Notes: generated from the letters alone by a model not told the origin. A stretch of 64,000 bases of DNA from Niebla homalea (GCA_019925105.1 JAHGAU010000019.1:620001-684000); one strand, 5' to 3'. Shown: positions 36,089 to 47,395, counted from the first letter of the stretch. Program-made: numbers and translations.

Positions 36089-39000
36089 AAAAATTAATAT
36101 ATAATATATTAATACTTTTAAAAATAATATAATATAACGTTTATAATAAGGGAATTAAAGTAATAATACCGATATTTAAGTTTAAAGAAATTAAAAATTT
36201 TAATATTATAATAATATAAAAATTATCATATAATTTATATATATATTTATTTATTAACCCGGAAAAGGGGTTTTATTTAACCTTTAAGGGGGATAAGATA
36301 ATTAAAATATATTTTTTTATAAATAAATAACTTAATATAAATAATTAAGATATAACTTATTACGGTAAAAATCTTTATATATTCCATATTATAAAGGAAA
36401 AGGACTTAAAAGACGACCTTAATATTTATAACGTATATAATCCGCCGCTAATTAATAAAAAAAGACCGTTTATAATATTATTATTTAAAGAGGTTTTAAT
36501 TACCTTAAGTAAATATATATTACTTAAAGACTTTAATTTATATTATTAAATATAAAACGAAGAAAAACGTATAATAAATTAAATTAAATTGGATGACCTA
36601 TTAATAGTTACCGCTTAAGTTAATTTTTTATTATTAATATTATAAAAAATTATTATATAAAAAAGTTATAAATTTAAAATAATAATTAATTTAATTTTTA
36701 ATATGGAAAAGGTTATTAACGCGGTTATAATATATAAGCTATAAAAGGACTTAAAATATAACTTAAACTATATATTAATATAAATAACTTTAAATTAAAC
36801 CGTTAATATAACCTTATTGTTATTAATAAAGAAAACGTAAAAAACGGTTAAGGAAATAAAAATTTATATAAACGCGGAGGAGATAATAATATAATTTATA
36901 GACCTCTTTTAATTAAATAATAAAAACCGGATCGATTTTTTTATAAAATAAATAATAAAGGTATTAAATAAAATAATTAATAAAATAATCTTAATAATCA
37001 AACCTTCTTAAAGAGTTAAAATTTATTAAAATAAAAAATATATAACTACGATTATAAAAATAAAAAAATTAATAAAGTAAACTTTTAAATATAGAAATTA
37101 AGAAATACTTAATTAATTGAGGGCTATTTAAGAAAAAAAGGAAAAAATTATTAAGAAAGTTAAATAAATATATTTTTAGTTTATAATATATAATTTAACG
37201 GTTTTATTTTATAATATTTAAAAGTTAATAAAGTATAATAAGAAATAAAGAAAAAAATCAAAGTTTATCCTTAAATTCCTGTTTTTAAAAGACTTAATAA
37301 TATATTAATTAATACCTTAATAATAAGATTAAAACTTTTAAAAAGTATTTTTCCCCCTTCCGTTAAAGGTTAATTTAAATAATATTGATAATATTATATA
37401 TTTTAACCTTATATTAATAAATAAAGTGGTAATATAAGATATAATAATTAAGGCGATTAATAAATTAAAGAAGGATAAAGCCCCGGGATTGAATAACATC
37501 TTTAATAGATTCCTATTAATAATAAGATTATTATTTAAGAAAGTCTTTATTTACCTTTTTTAAGTATATTTTAACGTTAATTATTATTTATATAAATTTA
37601 AAAAAACGAAAACGATTATCCTTAAGAAGTTTATTAAGCCGGATTATTTTAAGGTAAAGTCTTATAAATTTATTATACTTTTTTATACGTTAAAAAATCC
37701 TTAAAAACGGTAATAATAAAGATTCTTAATAATTATATAAAGAATTACGGACTTCTCCCCGATTAATAAATAAAAATAAAGAAAAATTAATTAATAAAAA
37801 TAGCTTTTAAAAGATTAATTAACGACGTATATATAATATAAAGTTACGGGAAAAAGTATATTATAATTTTTTTTTTCTTTTAATATTATAAACATCTTTA
37901 ATAAAATAAATTATTAAAAATTATTATATAATTTAAGGAAGAAAAAAATTTTTTTTTAATTAAATAAATAAACAATTTCTTAAACAATTAAATTACGTTA
38001 ATTAACCTAGGATAAAAAATAAGCTTAATAAAGTTCATTATAACGGGGATTCTTTAAGGATTGTTTATTTTTTTCATATTATTTTTATTCTTTAACGGTT
38101 TATTAATCAAAAAGCTTATTCAGTTAAAATAAAAAAATTTAAGTTAAAAACTTTATTAATAACGTTTACCTTTTAACTTATAATACTTTTATATGTATAA
38201 ATTATTTAGAGTTAAAATAGGCCTATAAAGTTTATTTTTAATAAGTGAAAACTTATAAGGTTTAATATATATTATAATTGTATAAATATAAGTTTATTTA
38301 TATAATTAAAAGCTTAAAACTATATAATATAATAATTATAGTAAATTTAAGTAAAATTATAATAAAACCGGATACCAATATTAAAGTCCTTAACCTTTAA
38401 GTAAATGAGAAACTTAATTAAAAAAATTATATAAAAAAAGTTTAAAAAATATAACTTTATAGGAAAAAAACCTTATTTATTTTATTACGTTAATATAAGG
38501 AATTACGTTATAAAAAACCCGGACTATTTACCAAGTTATAATAAAGTTAACTATAATATACATTATAGCCATTTAATATATACTTAAAGGTATTCCGGGA
38601 TATAAAAAAAAGCTTATTTAAATATTATAGAAAGTTTAAAACCGGTATTTAAGAATAATAAATAGTATTTATAAAGTAATCCTTATCCCGGTATTAAAGT
38701 TTAAGGTTTTTATATTATTAATTAAGGTTTTATTAAATTAAATAATCGTTTAAATAAAATTAAAAAGATATATATACTTAATTACGATAATAGGAAACGG
38801 GCGGATCCGCTAGAATCTTAATAAGCCTTAAATTAAAAGGAATAAATTAAAAATATTTATCCTTTTTTTTATTAAGATAAAATAGGAATAAATTAAAAGG
38901 AAAATTAATTTTATTAATATCCTAAAGGTTAATTTAAGTATATATAAACTTCCGTTAAATATAAAAAAATTAAGATTAAAAAAATTTAAAGAATAAAAAT

Positions 39001-40003
39001 TATAACGATTACTTTATAGGTTATAATAAAATAAATTAAGCGCTAACGGAGGTATAAAGACTTTATACCTTAAGGTTATCGTTATTTAATTCTTAACGAT
39101 AAAAAAATTATTAATAAATATCTTTATTATTATAACGTTATAAAGAAAAGTAATAATATATTAATAATTTAACTCCGGACGGATAAGAATAATATAACTT
39201 ACTTTTTATTTATTATATATACCGGAAATCGGATAAACGCCGGATATAAATATAAATAAAGAAAATAGGACGCCGTATATATCTTTATTTTTAATTCCTT
39301 ATTTATAAAGGTTAAGTTAAAACTTATTATAAAAGTTAATATTTATAATTACCGTTAAATATTATTTATAAAGTGAAACATTTAAATAATTATTAAATTT
39401 ATAATATTTATTAGATTATTATTATAATTTAATTTTATTATAAAAATAAATAAGGTTATTAAAAACCTTACGGAAAAGGCCCGTTATTAATTAAGGAAGA
39501 AAAAGAGAAACGGAAACTGGTTATATTAATTATATAAACCGGAAAGTATCTTTTATAACTGTAAAAATATAATAATAAACGTTTATTAAAAATCCTTAAA
39601 AAAGTTAACGGCGATAATAATATAAAAGGAATATATATTAAGTACGTAAATATTAATAAGGATATTTAAAGGTATTACGTAAAATTAAGGTAATATAAAT
39701 ATATAAAAGAGCGGAAGAGTAATAAATTTAAAAATAATCCTTATAAGGATATAATCGTAATATTATGGATATTCTTAAGGGAATTAAAATACAGGAAGTA
39801 TACGAATAAATTATTATTTTTTAAACGGTTATTAATATCCTTTACCTTAAGGGATAAAGGGTAAAAACTTAATAAATACCGGTTTTTACTTTAATATTAT
39901 AAGTATTAAGTTTTTACGGTTATTAATAAAGCTAAAAAACCGCGTATTAAAGAACGCCGGAATTAACTTAACTAGATCCGTAGTATAAATCAACCAACCA
40001 ACC
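36089..40003 (+). pseudogene. LINE ORF2 remnant: RT and presumed RNase H
   Basis: Second half of the split plus-strand LINE. The DKAPG block is at about 37470-37490, followed at the proper spacing by worn family blocks (FKKTKTIILKK-like, about 37590-37620). The region near 39000-39060 is where an RNase H domain would lie in Tad1-type elements, but I cannot confirm it. Confidence 0.6.
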
Positions 40004-40016
40004 ATATTATTATATA

Positions 40017-40650
40017 TATATTAAACCGCGTATAATAACTTATATTAAATAAATTATAAAGAAATTAATTAAAAAGAAAGCTTAATTATTATTACGATAA
40101 GTATATAATATAAAGACTTTAAAAGGTTAAGCAATATTAATTGTTAAAAAGAAATATAAAGTATAATTAAGGAGTAAATCCTTATTATAATTATTATTAT
40201 AATTATTAAGATTAATATAATTAATTTAATAAGAATATTACGTAAAATTAAACGTTATTAAAAGTTAATTAACCCTTAATTCCCCTTTACGTTAATTATA
40301 TATTTATATAAAATGATTATTTATAATTAAATTAATAAAAATTATTTCCGGTTTTAATAAGTAATTATTTATATAATTTAAAAAACAATAAAAATATTTT
40401 TTATTTTTTATTTTAAAAATAAAATTATTAATATAATTCTTTATACTTTATTAATTTTACGTTAAAAGTATATAATTTTATTTATATTTATATTAAGCGC
40501 GTTATTATTTAGGTTAAAGATAATTAATTAATTAAGGCAATAATATAAACCGGTAAAACTTTCTTTTTCCTTATGTTTTTAAGTTAATTAAGCTTTACGT
40601 TATTATCTATAAATATATGGCCGTTAAGCGGTTTAACTTATTAATTTAAA
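40017..40650. other. RIP-degraded body of the 20-kb element, right part
   Basis: AT-rich and without coding trace until the Gly/Asn-rich remnant. Confidence 0.4.
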
Positions 40651-40851
40651 CGCGGTAATAAATCCCGGGGTGGTAAATCCAGGGGTGGTAATACCCGGGG
40701 TATTCTGCGTGGTGGTGGTGGTGGTGGTGGTAAACCTTATTATGGTAATGGCGGTAATAATAATAACGATAATAAGAACGGTAATAACGGGGGTAATAAA
40801 GATATTAATAACGATAATAATAATACTTATACGGATATTATAGATACTTAA
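40651..40851 (+). pseudogene. Gly/Asn/RGG-rich C-terminal ORF remnant
   Basis: A 66-codon stretch free of stops reads RGNKSRGGKSRGG, then a run of seven Gly, then Asn/Asp/Gly repeats, ending YTDIIDT-stop. GGT and CGG codons survived RIP, as would be expected since they lack CpA contexts. RGG boxes are typical of RNA-binding and some gag-like proteins. It lies about 380 bp from the right end of the 20-kb element, so it may be the tail of an ORF carried by that element. No start found. Confidence 0.4.
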
Positions 40852-41239
40852 AGGGAAGGTATTAATGCTTAAAAAATATAAATACTTAAAGGGATATAAA
40901 TACTTAAAGGGAGAATAATATTAATATTAATATAAATATAAATATAAATATATAAATAATTAAGATTATTATTATAAGAATTATTATAATTATTATTATA
41001 TTTATCGTAATCTTTAAAGAATATAATTAATAAATAGTTTTTTCCTTAATTTTAATTAATTAATCTTTATTAAATAATTCTTTAGTAATAAATATAAAAA
41101 TTTTAATATATCTTTATTTTATCTTAACGGGATAAGGATAAGATAGGATAGGATATAGCTTTATTTTATCCTATACGGGATAGGATATATATTGCCAAAT
41201 CCCGTCCTATCCCGTCCCGCTTCCCGGAGTATTAATAAG

Positions 41240-42740
41240 ATGCTCCATATATAACCGGAGCTTAAGTAAGAATAATAAATATATCTAACTCTTTAATAAA
41301 TCCTTAAAGTTATTAATAAGTTTAATCTTAAAATTTATATCGCAATAAAGTAATAAATATATTACCTTTATATAATTAAAAAAGTCGAGAAATTTATACT
41401 AATTTTTAAATAATTTATATTTAATATTTTAAGGGATTTTACTTTAATTCTTTTAATCAAATATCTTCATAACCTTATTATCGTTTAAGGTTTTTGATTT
41501 AATTGATTAACTTTTTTATTGTAGTTAAAAATGTAATAATTTTTTATCCTTTCTAAATAATTTAAATAAAAAAAATTCCCAGTCAAAAATAGATTAATAA
41601 AGCTTTTAACTTTTTTAAATGATTTTTATAATATAGTTATTTTAGGTAATTTCTTTTTTTTTTTTTTTCGGTTAACCATTTATTAAGTTTCTAAGGAATC
41701 TATTTAAAATCTACGGAGGATCCGTGTTGGGCTCATTTAATAAGCTTTAACAACTTATTAAAGAACAACTTTTTTTTAAGTTTGTATAATTTATCGGGAA
41801 TAAATAAAAAAAATTAAAAAACGTAAAAAAATTATCCTTTAAAATAAAACGTTTTTCTTTAATCTTGATTTAAAATTAATTTAAGTAATGCATATTCAAA
41901 ATAATTTACTAGAAGTTTGGCTTAATAATAAGTATAAAAATATTAAATTAAATATTTAAACTTACTTTTATTATTAAGTAAATCATATGAAAAATAACCC
42001 ACTATATATTAATATTAAAACCGTTTACGTTTTCTTTCCTGTAAAGGGTATTATATTAACATGATTATGCAGGGAATATATAGAAATAATATTAATAAAG
42101 GGATAACCTATAGTTTCTATATCGATAAAAGTAAAGTAAATTTAACTTTTTTTATTTATGATTAAAGTGTATAATATTATAAAAGCTTTCCTTATAAAAC
42201 AATTCTTAATTAAGTTAATTAATATTAATAATTATACGTTTTTCTTTTTAAAAACGTTAATAATAAAAGGAATTAAATTTTTAATTTAATATCCATTTCT
42301 GAAATCTTATTAACTTATGTTTTATCTTTACTGAAATAATTATTAAGATTTAATTAAGTTATTTATAATGATAATAAAGTTTAAACCGATATTTATTCTT
42401 AAAACGTTTTACTTTCTTATTATCTTTATTAAAGAAATAAACCATATATATATATTTTTTTTTTGCTTTATAACTTTAATAAAAAAATTTATTTTATTAA
42501 TAAGTAATTATTTTCTTTTTGTTTTTAATATTTATAATTGAATTATTATTTAATTATTTAAAGTTAATTATTAAAATTAATTATCAAAGTTAATTATTAA
42601 AGTTAATTATATATAGTTTTTATTATATTAAAATAATATATTTAAAGGTTTATTTAAAATATCTTTTTTAAGTTATGATACTATTTAATTATATAGATTA
42701 TTTTATACCTAATTATTACGGTATTTAAGGATATTAATAA
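41240..42740 (-). pseudogene. Gypsy remnant beyond the 20-kb element
   Basis: Continuation of the minus-strand gypsy element after the target duplication; 41240-41265 matches about 340-360 of the plus copy. The rest, up to the island border, should hold the start of pol and gag but is unreadable. Confidence 0.45.
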
Positions 42741-42785
42741 GTCGGAACTGGTATTAGTACGAGTAAAGAGCTATGGATATAAGAG

Positions 42786-43330
42786 CTTGAGAAACGGTTC
42801 AAAAAAGAGACAGCTGGGAAGGCCCCTGTCCAACGACAAATCCATCATAACGACAAGCGTGTCTCCACCCATGATACACCAAAACCATCACCAGGATCAC
42901 TGAAGCAATGCCGAATCTGTAAGGACAAATTCCCATCCAGCAACAAGCTTCACGATCACCTCAAAATCTCTCATCACTTCCGTGATGTTACCACCACGAA
43001 GAACAACTCTTCACAACTACCAGCCACGAAGAGCTACTCTTCAAGACCACCACCCGCTCGGGGAGCAACTCTCCGACCAAACCCCAGCCCAATCACCCGC
43101 ACAAGCCTTGAAGCAATGCAACGTCTGTCAAGCACGTTTTGCGTCTGGGAACCAGCTGTATAATCATCTACGGACCCGTCATTTCAGCAAGACCAAACAA
43201 GAGCAGATACTCCAGTGATCTCTCAACCAAAACCACCCTTACCAGCTTTGATAGCGCTGCCGCAGCTGTTAAAGCGGACTTCAGCTTCCAACAATGAGCT
43301 TCACAGCCAACCTGCGCACCTACCACGAAT
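42786..43330 (+). pseudogene. C2H2-type zinc-finger ORF remnant, frameshifted
   Basis: A frame from about 42786 reads LEKRFKKETAGKAPVQRQ, then a finger CRICKDKFPSSNKLHDHLK ... H (about 42912-42980). A second finger, CNVCQARFASGNQLYNHLR ... H, lies in another frame that is open from 42982 to 43215. A third, worn one (CRSC ... ADFSF, NNELHS) is seen at about 43258-43310 with further frame breaks. A stop (TAA) upstream at about 42783 lies where island 1 has TAT-GCG, so RIP touched the 5' edge. Such fingers occur in fungal retrotransposon polyproteins and in host proteins; I cannot decide which. Confidence 0.5.
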
Positions 43331-43870
43331 TTGAGTGACTGCAGCGGCCTCACCCCTGGAGATCCACGTCCACAGTACACTTACCTTGCTCGGCCGTCAC
43401 CCCGCAGCCTTCGTTTTTTTTTTTTTAATTCTCGCCTAGCTTACGGCACTCGACTCGGCAATACCTCGGAGATATCGTTTTTGGGGCAATTCAGAGCTCG
43501 AAAAACCCACGACTATCTCCCGGGTGCGATTGCGATAATTGCCCGGGTCGATTTTTTTTCGAATTTTCACCATGCGCTTCTCAGCAACAACCACCTTTAC
43601 ACCATCACCCCTTCACATGCTCGGCGCTGAGATGGGCCCATATGAGGCTCCGGAACCCCCTGGTATACACGCTTTTCGTGGTTGTTATTGGTTATGGGGT
43701 ATGAGCCTTTTTTCATAAGTGGCAAATGGTTAAGGGCTGATCCTTACCGCGGAACGGGTTCCGTATTGCTTGGCGCCCGCACTCACTGTACATAGCTCAC
43801 CACCATGCACCCAGATAGATCATCATTCATATACATTATCCATACTTTTACCAGGGCTCTCACACGGCCG
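43331..43870. mobile_element. Un-RIPped debris of a TRIM-family element
   Basis: 43465-43530 (CTCGGCAATACCTCGGAGATATC, CACGACTATCTCCCGGGT) matches the internal block of copies A and B and 47700-47780. GCTTGGCGCCCGCACTCAC at 43769-43787 and GATCATCATTCATA at 43819-43832 match LTR cores, the latter the complement of the LTR at 55689. The 99-codon frame 43331-43630 is a chance reading of this repeat. Confidence 0.5.
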
Positions 43871-44107
43871 GATTTAAACCTGTATCGTAAAAAAACCTAT
43901 AGGTGGCTGCTTAGTATATATGTACTGTATTTTGACTGTATTTCAAGCTTATTTAATATACTTTTGAGTAAAATACACTGTCAATAAAATGCACGCAGCC
44001 TGTTCTCAATTCGGCTACCCCCTCTAAGGAAGCTACTCTGCCAGGCATCTCCTGGTACTTAAGCGCCTGGTGCTGCTGCTCTTCAGCACTTCATCCGCGC
44101 TCAGTCG
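43871..44107. other. Intergenic DNA, 3' flank of the nuclease-like gene
   Basis: No gene. Likely contains the 3' untranslated region of the minus-strand gene that ends at 44108. Confidence 0.35.
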
Positions 44108-46658
44108 TTAATTTCCAGGCGTACCGGGCGTACTACTGCTCTTTACCTTGGCCCACTCCAAGACTTCCTCGTCAAACCACTGCTTATACTCCGTTGTTCC
44201 CCAATCCAGAATCGCATCTATCTTGTACGCGATCTCCCATAGCCCCTTCTCATCCCGCGTGTGCCCCATGGGCATCGGCCCCATCATTAACTGTGTCCAC
44301 GTTCCCACGGTCAGCTTTCGCTCTTCAATCGCTGTTCCCAAACGCAGCCATCGGTCCCCTGAGTTGCCAGAGAATCCATACACAAGCCACCCATCAGGGC
44401 AAGAAAAGGAAAGGACTTACCAAGGCATCCGCCCCAATGGGAAACGTGATGAAGAAATGCCACTCATGGCCATTGATAGTGATGCCCGGCATCGGCATAT
44501 GCGTCCACCTGTGCATTCGACGCTTCTTGAACCCAGCCGCCTGCCAGATGGCCAGCTGCACCTCGGGCGCACGATCCGTGTGCTGTTTCTTGGCTTCGAT
44601 GTCCAGGAATATTGGCACGATATCTTGGTAGGATAGCGCTTGGTTGAGGGACTTGGCGTTGTCGGGGAGGTTCTTGAAGGCGTTATGGATGGTGTCTTCG
44701 TCTGCCCAGGAGAGGTCAAGGCCGACGGCGTAGTCGATCATCCGGGACGAGGTGGGCTGCCTGTTCGTGTTGGCGGTATTTGCGGAGCCGCCTTCGGAGA
44801 CTTGGGAGGCACTTTCGACGTCTTCGAGGGGTTGGCCGCCGAAGCGGGTGGGGCGGATCTCGACGGGTTGGATGGAGCAGGATTCGCTGAAATGGTGGTT
44901 AGTGTGCTTGGGGAGGGTTGTGATGCAAGATGGGGGGTTGGTGGGTGCGTACAGGTTCAGAAGCATGGTATTTTTGTCGCTGCGGAGTTGCCATATACTG
45001 TTGAGGAAGGGGTGGATGGTCGTCATGCCCCATTGTCGCTCATGGGCATGTTTGCGGTGGTTCCAGGCAGCGGTGTATAAGGCATGGTCGATCGCTTTCC
45101 TTACGGAGGTGGCGTCGCTGGCATCGATGGCGAAAGTGTCTTGGAAGGATTGATCGTACAGTTCGCCGCGACGCTTGTTTGGGGTGTCGAAAAGGGTCTC
45201 ATAATGGCTCTAGATCTCATGCGAACAGCGATCAGAAATCTTTCTCACGACAACGCGGAGGGGGCATGGGGTGACGTGTGACTATACCTGAAGAGTGCGA
45301 GATATGTACCCTGGTTTGCCCACAAGTCTGTTGCGGAGCGCCGTCACAGACGCTGGCAGTTTGCCGAGTTTGTTGATGGCTGCGTTGAGATCGAGCTCTA
45401 TGACGCTAGGACTGCAGCTTGCAAGGTCGTTCATAGAGAGAGCTGCCTCAGGCTTCTTCTTCTCCATCGTTCTCCCGCCTTTGACAGGAGAGCAAGAGCC
45501 AGACTGTCTGGCGGCAGTCCCTGACCGTATTGATAGCTTGGATTTGCCTCCCCCGCGCTTGGTCGGGGAGCCGAAGGGTGTGTAAATCTCATCTGCATTG
45601 GGCAAGTCGGCGATACTTGAGGGTTGATGTGAAGGCGGTCGCATTGTAAGATCAGGACGTAGCTCAATGTCGCTTGAAGTGGGGTGAATGCCGTACATAA
45701 GAGATCTCTCGTCTCTCGCGTCCGGTGAAGCAGGAGCAGGCTGACCTGGTCGATGGCTGATGTAGCCACCTCGGCCGCGAAAGGTGGGAGTTGTGGGAGG
45801 ATAGCATGGTGCGGAGCTTCTCGCACGTTGTACCATCTCTCTCTCTCGCTCCATCTCTTGCTGTTCGCGTACTTTCTGTGAGGGTATCGGGGTGCGGCGC
45901 GTGTTCCTACGACCATATATCTCCTCTGGCTCTTGCGAATCCACGTTTCTGTCTGCCATGTTGATGTTGCTTCTCCTTCTCTGGGTAGATGTATGTTGGT
46001 ACTGAGCAGATGCTTCTTCCTGTTTCTGTGCTTCGCTTGGAGGCTTAACGCTTTGCTGGAGAGGATCTGCAGAGGTGGAGGCGAGCGAGGAGAGCGAGGA
46101 GAGCGAGTGAAGCGGTGAGATGTTGATGGTTTGACTTCTGAGACCAGATCTTCTTTGTGGGAGGCTGAAGGCCCTGGGTCTACGTTTGAGAATTGATGGT
46201 GGCTGAGCTTGAAGTGAAGTGTCACGATTCAGTCTCTTCCTCTTCGATTTGGGGAACTCCTTCGGGTGAAGGAGAGGTTGTCGAATACGTGGTTGAGGTG
46301 TCTTTGCTTCCTCTTCGCATGTTATCTGACGCGTACTTGTACTTGCTCTGGCTTTAGCTGACGTGATAACGAGGGGGACGAGGGGTTCAGTGCTCGGCTT
46401 GCTCTTTCTCAAGCTTGCTGCACAAGCACGCTTTGACGATCCTTCTCCTGCCTTTGCTTTTTCCTCTTCGTCGAGATCACGCTTCGAGCTGAACTTCCGA
46501 GAGTTTGTTGAGGCCAGGGTGAGAGGCTGCCGCGAGGAAAGCTTCGGCTGTGGTGACTTGCTTTTGCTCGAATGCTGTTGTCGTTGCTGAGCTGAAGCGA
46601 CTTCCTCTTTCCAGGATGTAATACGAAAGATGGGATCGGTATGTATATGGAATGACAT
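44108..46658 (-). CDS. Fungal PD-(D/E)XK nuclease-like domain protein, three exons
   Basis: Exon 1, 46658-45288 (457 codons), is a disordered Ser/Arg/Pro-rich N-terminus with basic patches (KSKRKRLNR, LKRRPR). Intron 1, 45287-45210, has donor GTATAGT and acceptor CTAG. Exon 2, 45209-44421 (263 codons), continues SHYETLFDTPNKRRGELYD and holds the domain: MIDYAVGLDLSWADE, then IFLDIEAKKQ with E-A-K as the E-x-K of the fold, QLAIWQAAGF and WHFFITFPIGAD. Intron 2 has donor GTAAGT (44420-44415) and acceptor CAG (44361-44359). Exon 3 ends LEWAKVKSSSTPGTPGN. This fits the fungal PD-(D/E)XK nuclease-like family (Pfam PDDEXK_12, from memory). Biochemical role unknown. Oddity: the frame after the acceptor (GDRWLRLGTAIEE) is off by one base in a G run (44359-44356), so either an indel has damaged the gene or splicing differs. 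Confidence 0.7.
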
Positions 46659-47136
46659 GACAGGACCTGGGGGATTGTTGATTTGTGAAGCAAAGTGAAG
46701 ATGAGACGTGAATGTTTACGCGACGCTCGGACGCTTTCAGGTCGACGTTGCCCGAGGTTATCCCGCCAAGCCCCTCGATATCTGAGGTATCAAGGGTATT
46801 TCCAGGCTTGGCCGGCCTTGGCGTCTTGATAACTTCAAGCAAGAGGTAACGCGCCATGCCCGCATGCCCCCACCGCAACAGACCCAAAAACACCGTGATG
46901 TGATGGAGAACCCGACAAAGCCCCTTACCTGCCACCCTCAACTGCACCATCAACTGCTGTCAGCCTAGGTGCAGGCATGGTGGTAGGTGGTATCTCATGA
47001 CACTGTAGATATCATCACCTGGCCGTACATTCCAGACCACCTGTGTATTTCATGCAGACTGGACCTGCCTTCCTTCATATACTTAGATAGTCCACTCAAT
47101 CAAGGCATATATATGCACCCACGTCCAGTCTCACAA
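46659..47136. other. Intergenic DNA upstream of the nuclease-like gene
   Basis: Normal composition; presumed promoter of the minus-strand gene. Short frames on both strands without features. TTACCTGCC and similar words occur but I see no defined element. Confidence 0.4.
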
Positions 47137-47232
47137 CTGCACCCTCAACTGCACCCTCAACTGCACCCTCAACTGCACCCTCAACTGCACCCTCAACTGG
47201 CACCCTTACTTGCACCCTTACTTGCACCCTTA
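47137..47232. repeat. 12-bp minisatellite CTGCACCCTCAA
   Basis: Five near-perfect units followed by three variant units (TTGCACCCTTAC). Its complement, TTGAGGGTGCAG, differs by one base from the GTGAGGGTGCAG unit of the array at 58011-58098. Confidence 0.9.
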
Positions 47233-47395
47233 GCAAGGCCTTCACTCAGTGTTAGGCTGGTCCGCGGGCTCACAGCTGGCGGGACATATCAAAGGGGTTT
47301 TGGGAAGACGTGGAGTGTACAGGGGTATCTGATAGATTCGATAGTATAATTCTTAAGGAATATAAAAAGGATTAGCCATTAAACTCTACTATATT

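Larger units (their letters stand above)
28354..40003 (+). mobile_element. Tad1-like LINE, plus strand, split by a second LINE
   Basis: Flanked by a 13-bp duplication ATATTATTATATA (28341-28353 and 40004-40016). The 5' end has a start codon at 28384 opening MATNKGTPEVQN, the conserved head of all full-length copies here. The RT region survives at about 37440-37560: AINKLKKDKAPGLNNIFNRF, matching the LINE block D-K-A-P-G-x-D-G-I. The 3' end is ACTAGATCCGTAGTATAAATC followed by (AACC)3. Without the inserted element (30266-36088) the length is about 5.8 kb. Clade assignment to Tad1 rests on the RT type and fungal host and is inference. Confidence 0.75.
21203..41231. mobile_element. 20-kb element with terminal inverted repeats and 8-bp target duplication (hAT-like)
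   Basis: The ends are TACTCCGGGAAGCGGGACGG (21203-21222) and its inverse at 41212-41231, flanked by an exact 8-bp direct repeat TTAATAAG (21195-21202 and 41232-41239). Interrupted gypsy sequence continues on both sides. Subterminal regions are packed with GGGATAGGGAT-type words (21240-21300) and their complement (41110-41215). An 8-bp duplication and subterminal repeats are usual in hAT transposons. Without the nested LINEs the element is about 8.4 kb. I find no transposase; the body is destroyed by RIP. The same ends occur on a 572-bp element at 57865-58436. Confidence 0.65.
17023..42740 (-). mobile_element. RIP-degraded Ty3/gypsy chromovirus, minus strand, heavily interrupted
   Basis: The same family as the element at 1-6062, in opposite orientation. 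Its 3' LTR is 17023-17280. Minus-strand pol traces run rightwards: chromodomain-like (about 17460-17700), integrase C-terminus (about 17790-18200), integrase core (DLITGL-like, about 18540-18600), and the RT YKHKVI block near 20900. It is split by a SINE-like element (19575-20315), a solo LTR (20343-20515) and a 20-kb element (21203-41231). Sequence after 41240 (rc CTTACTTAAGCTCCGG) matches about 345-360 of the plus copy, so the same element resumes there. Its 5' LTR was not found; 42740 is only the island border. Confidence 0.65.

Noticed and set aside
21203..41231. Starship-type giant transposon carrying the SPOK-like gene
   Set aside because: No tyrosine-recombinase captain is seen, the element has TIRs with an 8-bp duplication, and the SPOK-like gene lies outside it.
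12850..42740. Centromere
   Set aside because: AT-rich, repeat-packed DNA would fit, but every part that can be read is ordinary RIPped transposon; sequence alone cannot show it.
44640..45281. Plus-strand frames of 133-146 codons opposite the nuclease-like gene
   Set aside because: Gly/Val-rich shadows of a well-supported minus-strand exon with splice sites.
45431..46225. Second minus-strand frame of 264 codons inside exon 1
   Set aside because: Frame-shifted shadow of the Ser/Arg-rich exon; the 458-codon frame links to the domain exon through a proper intron.
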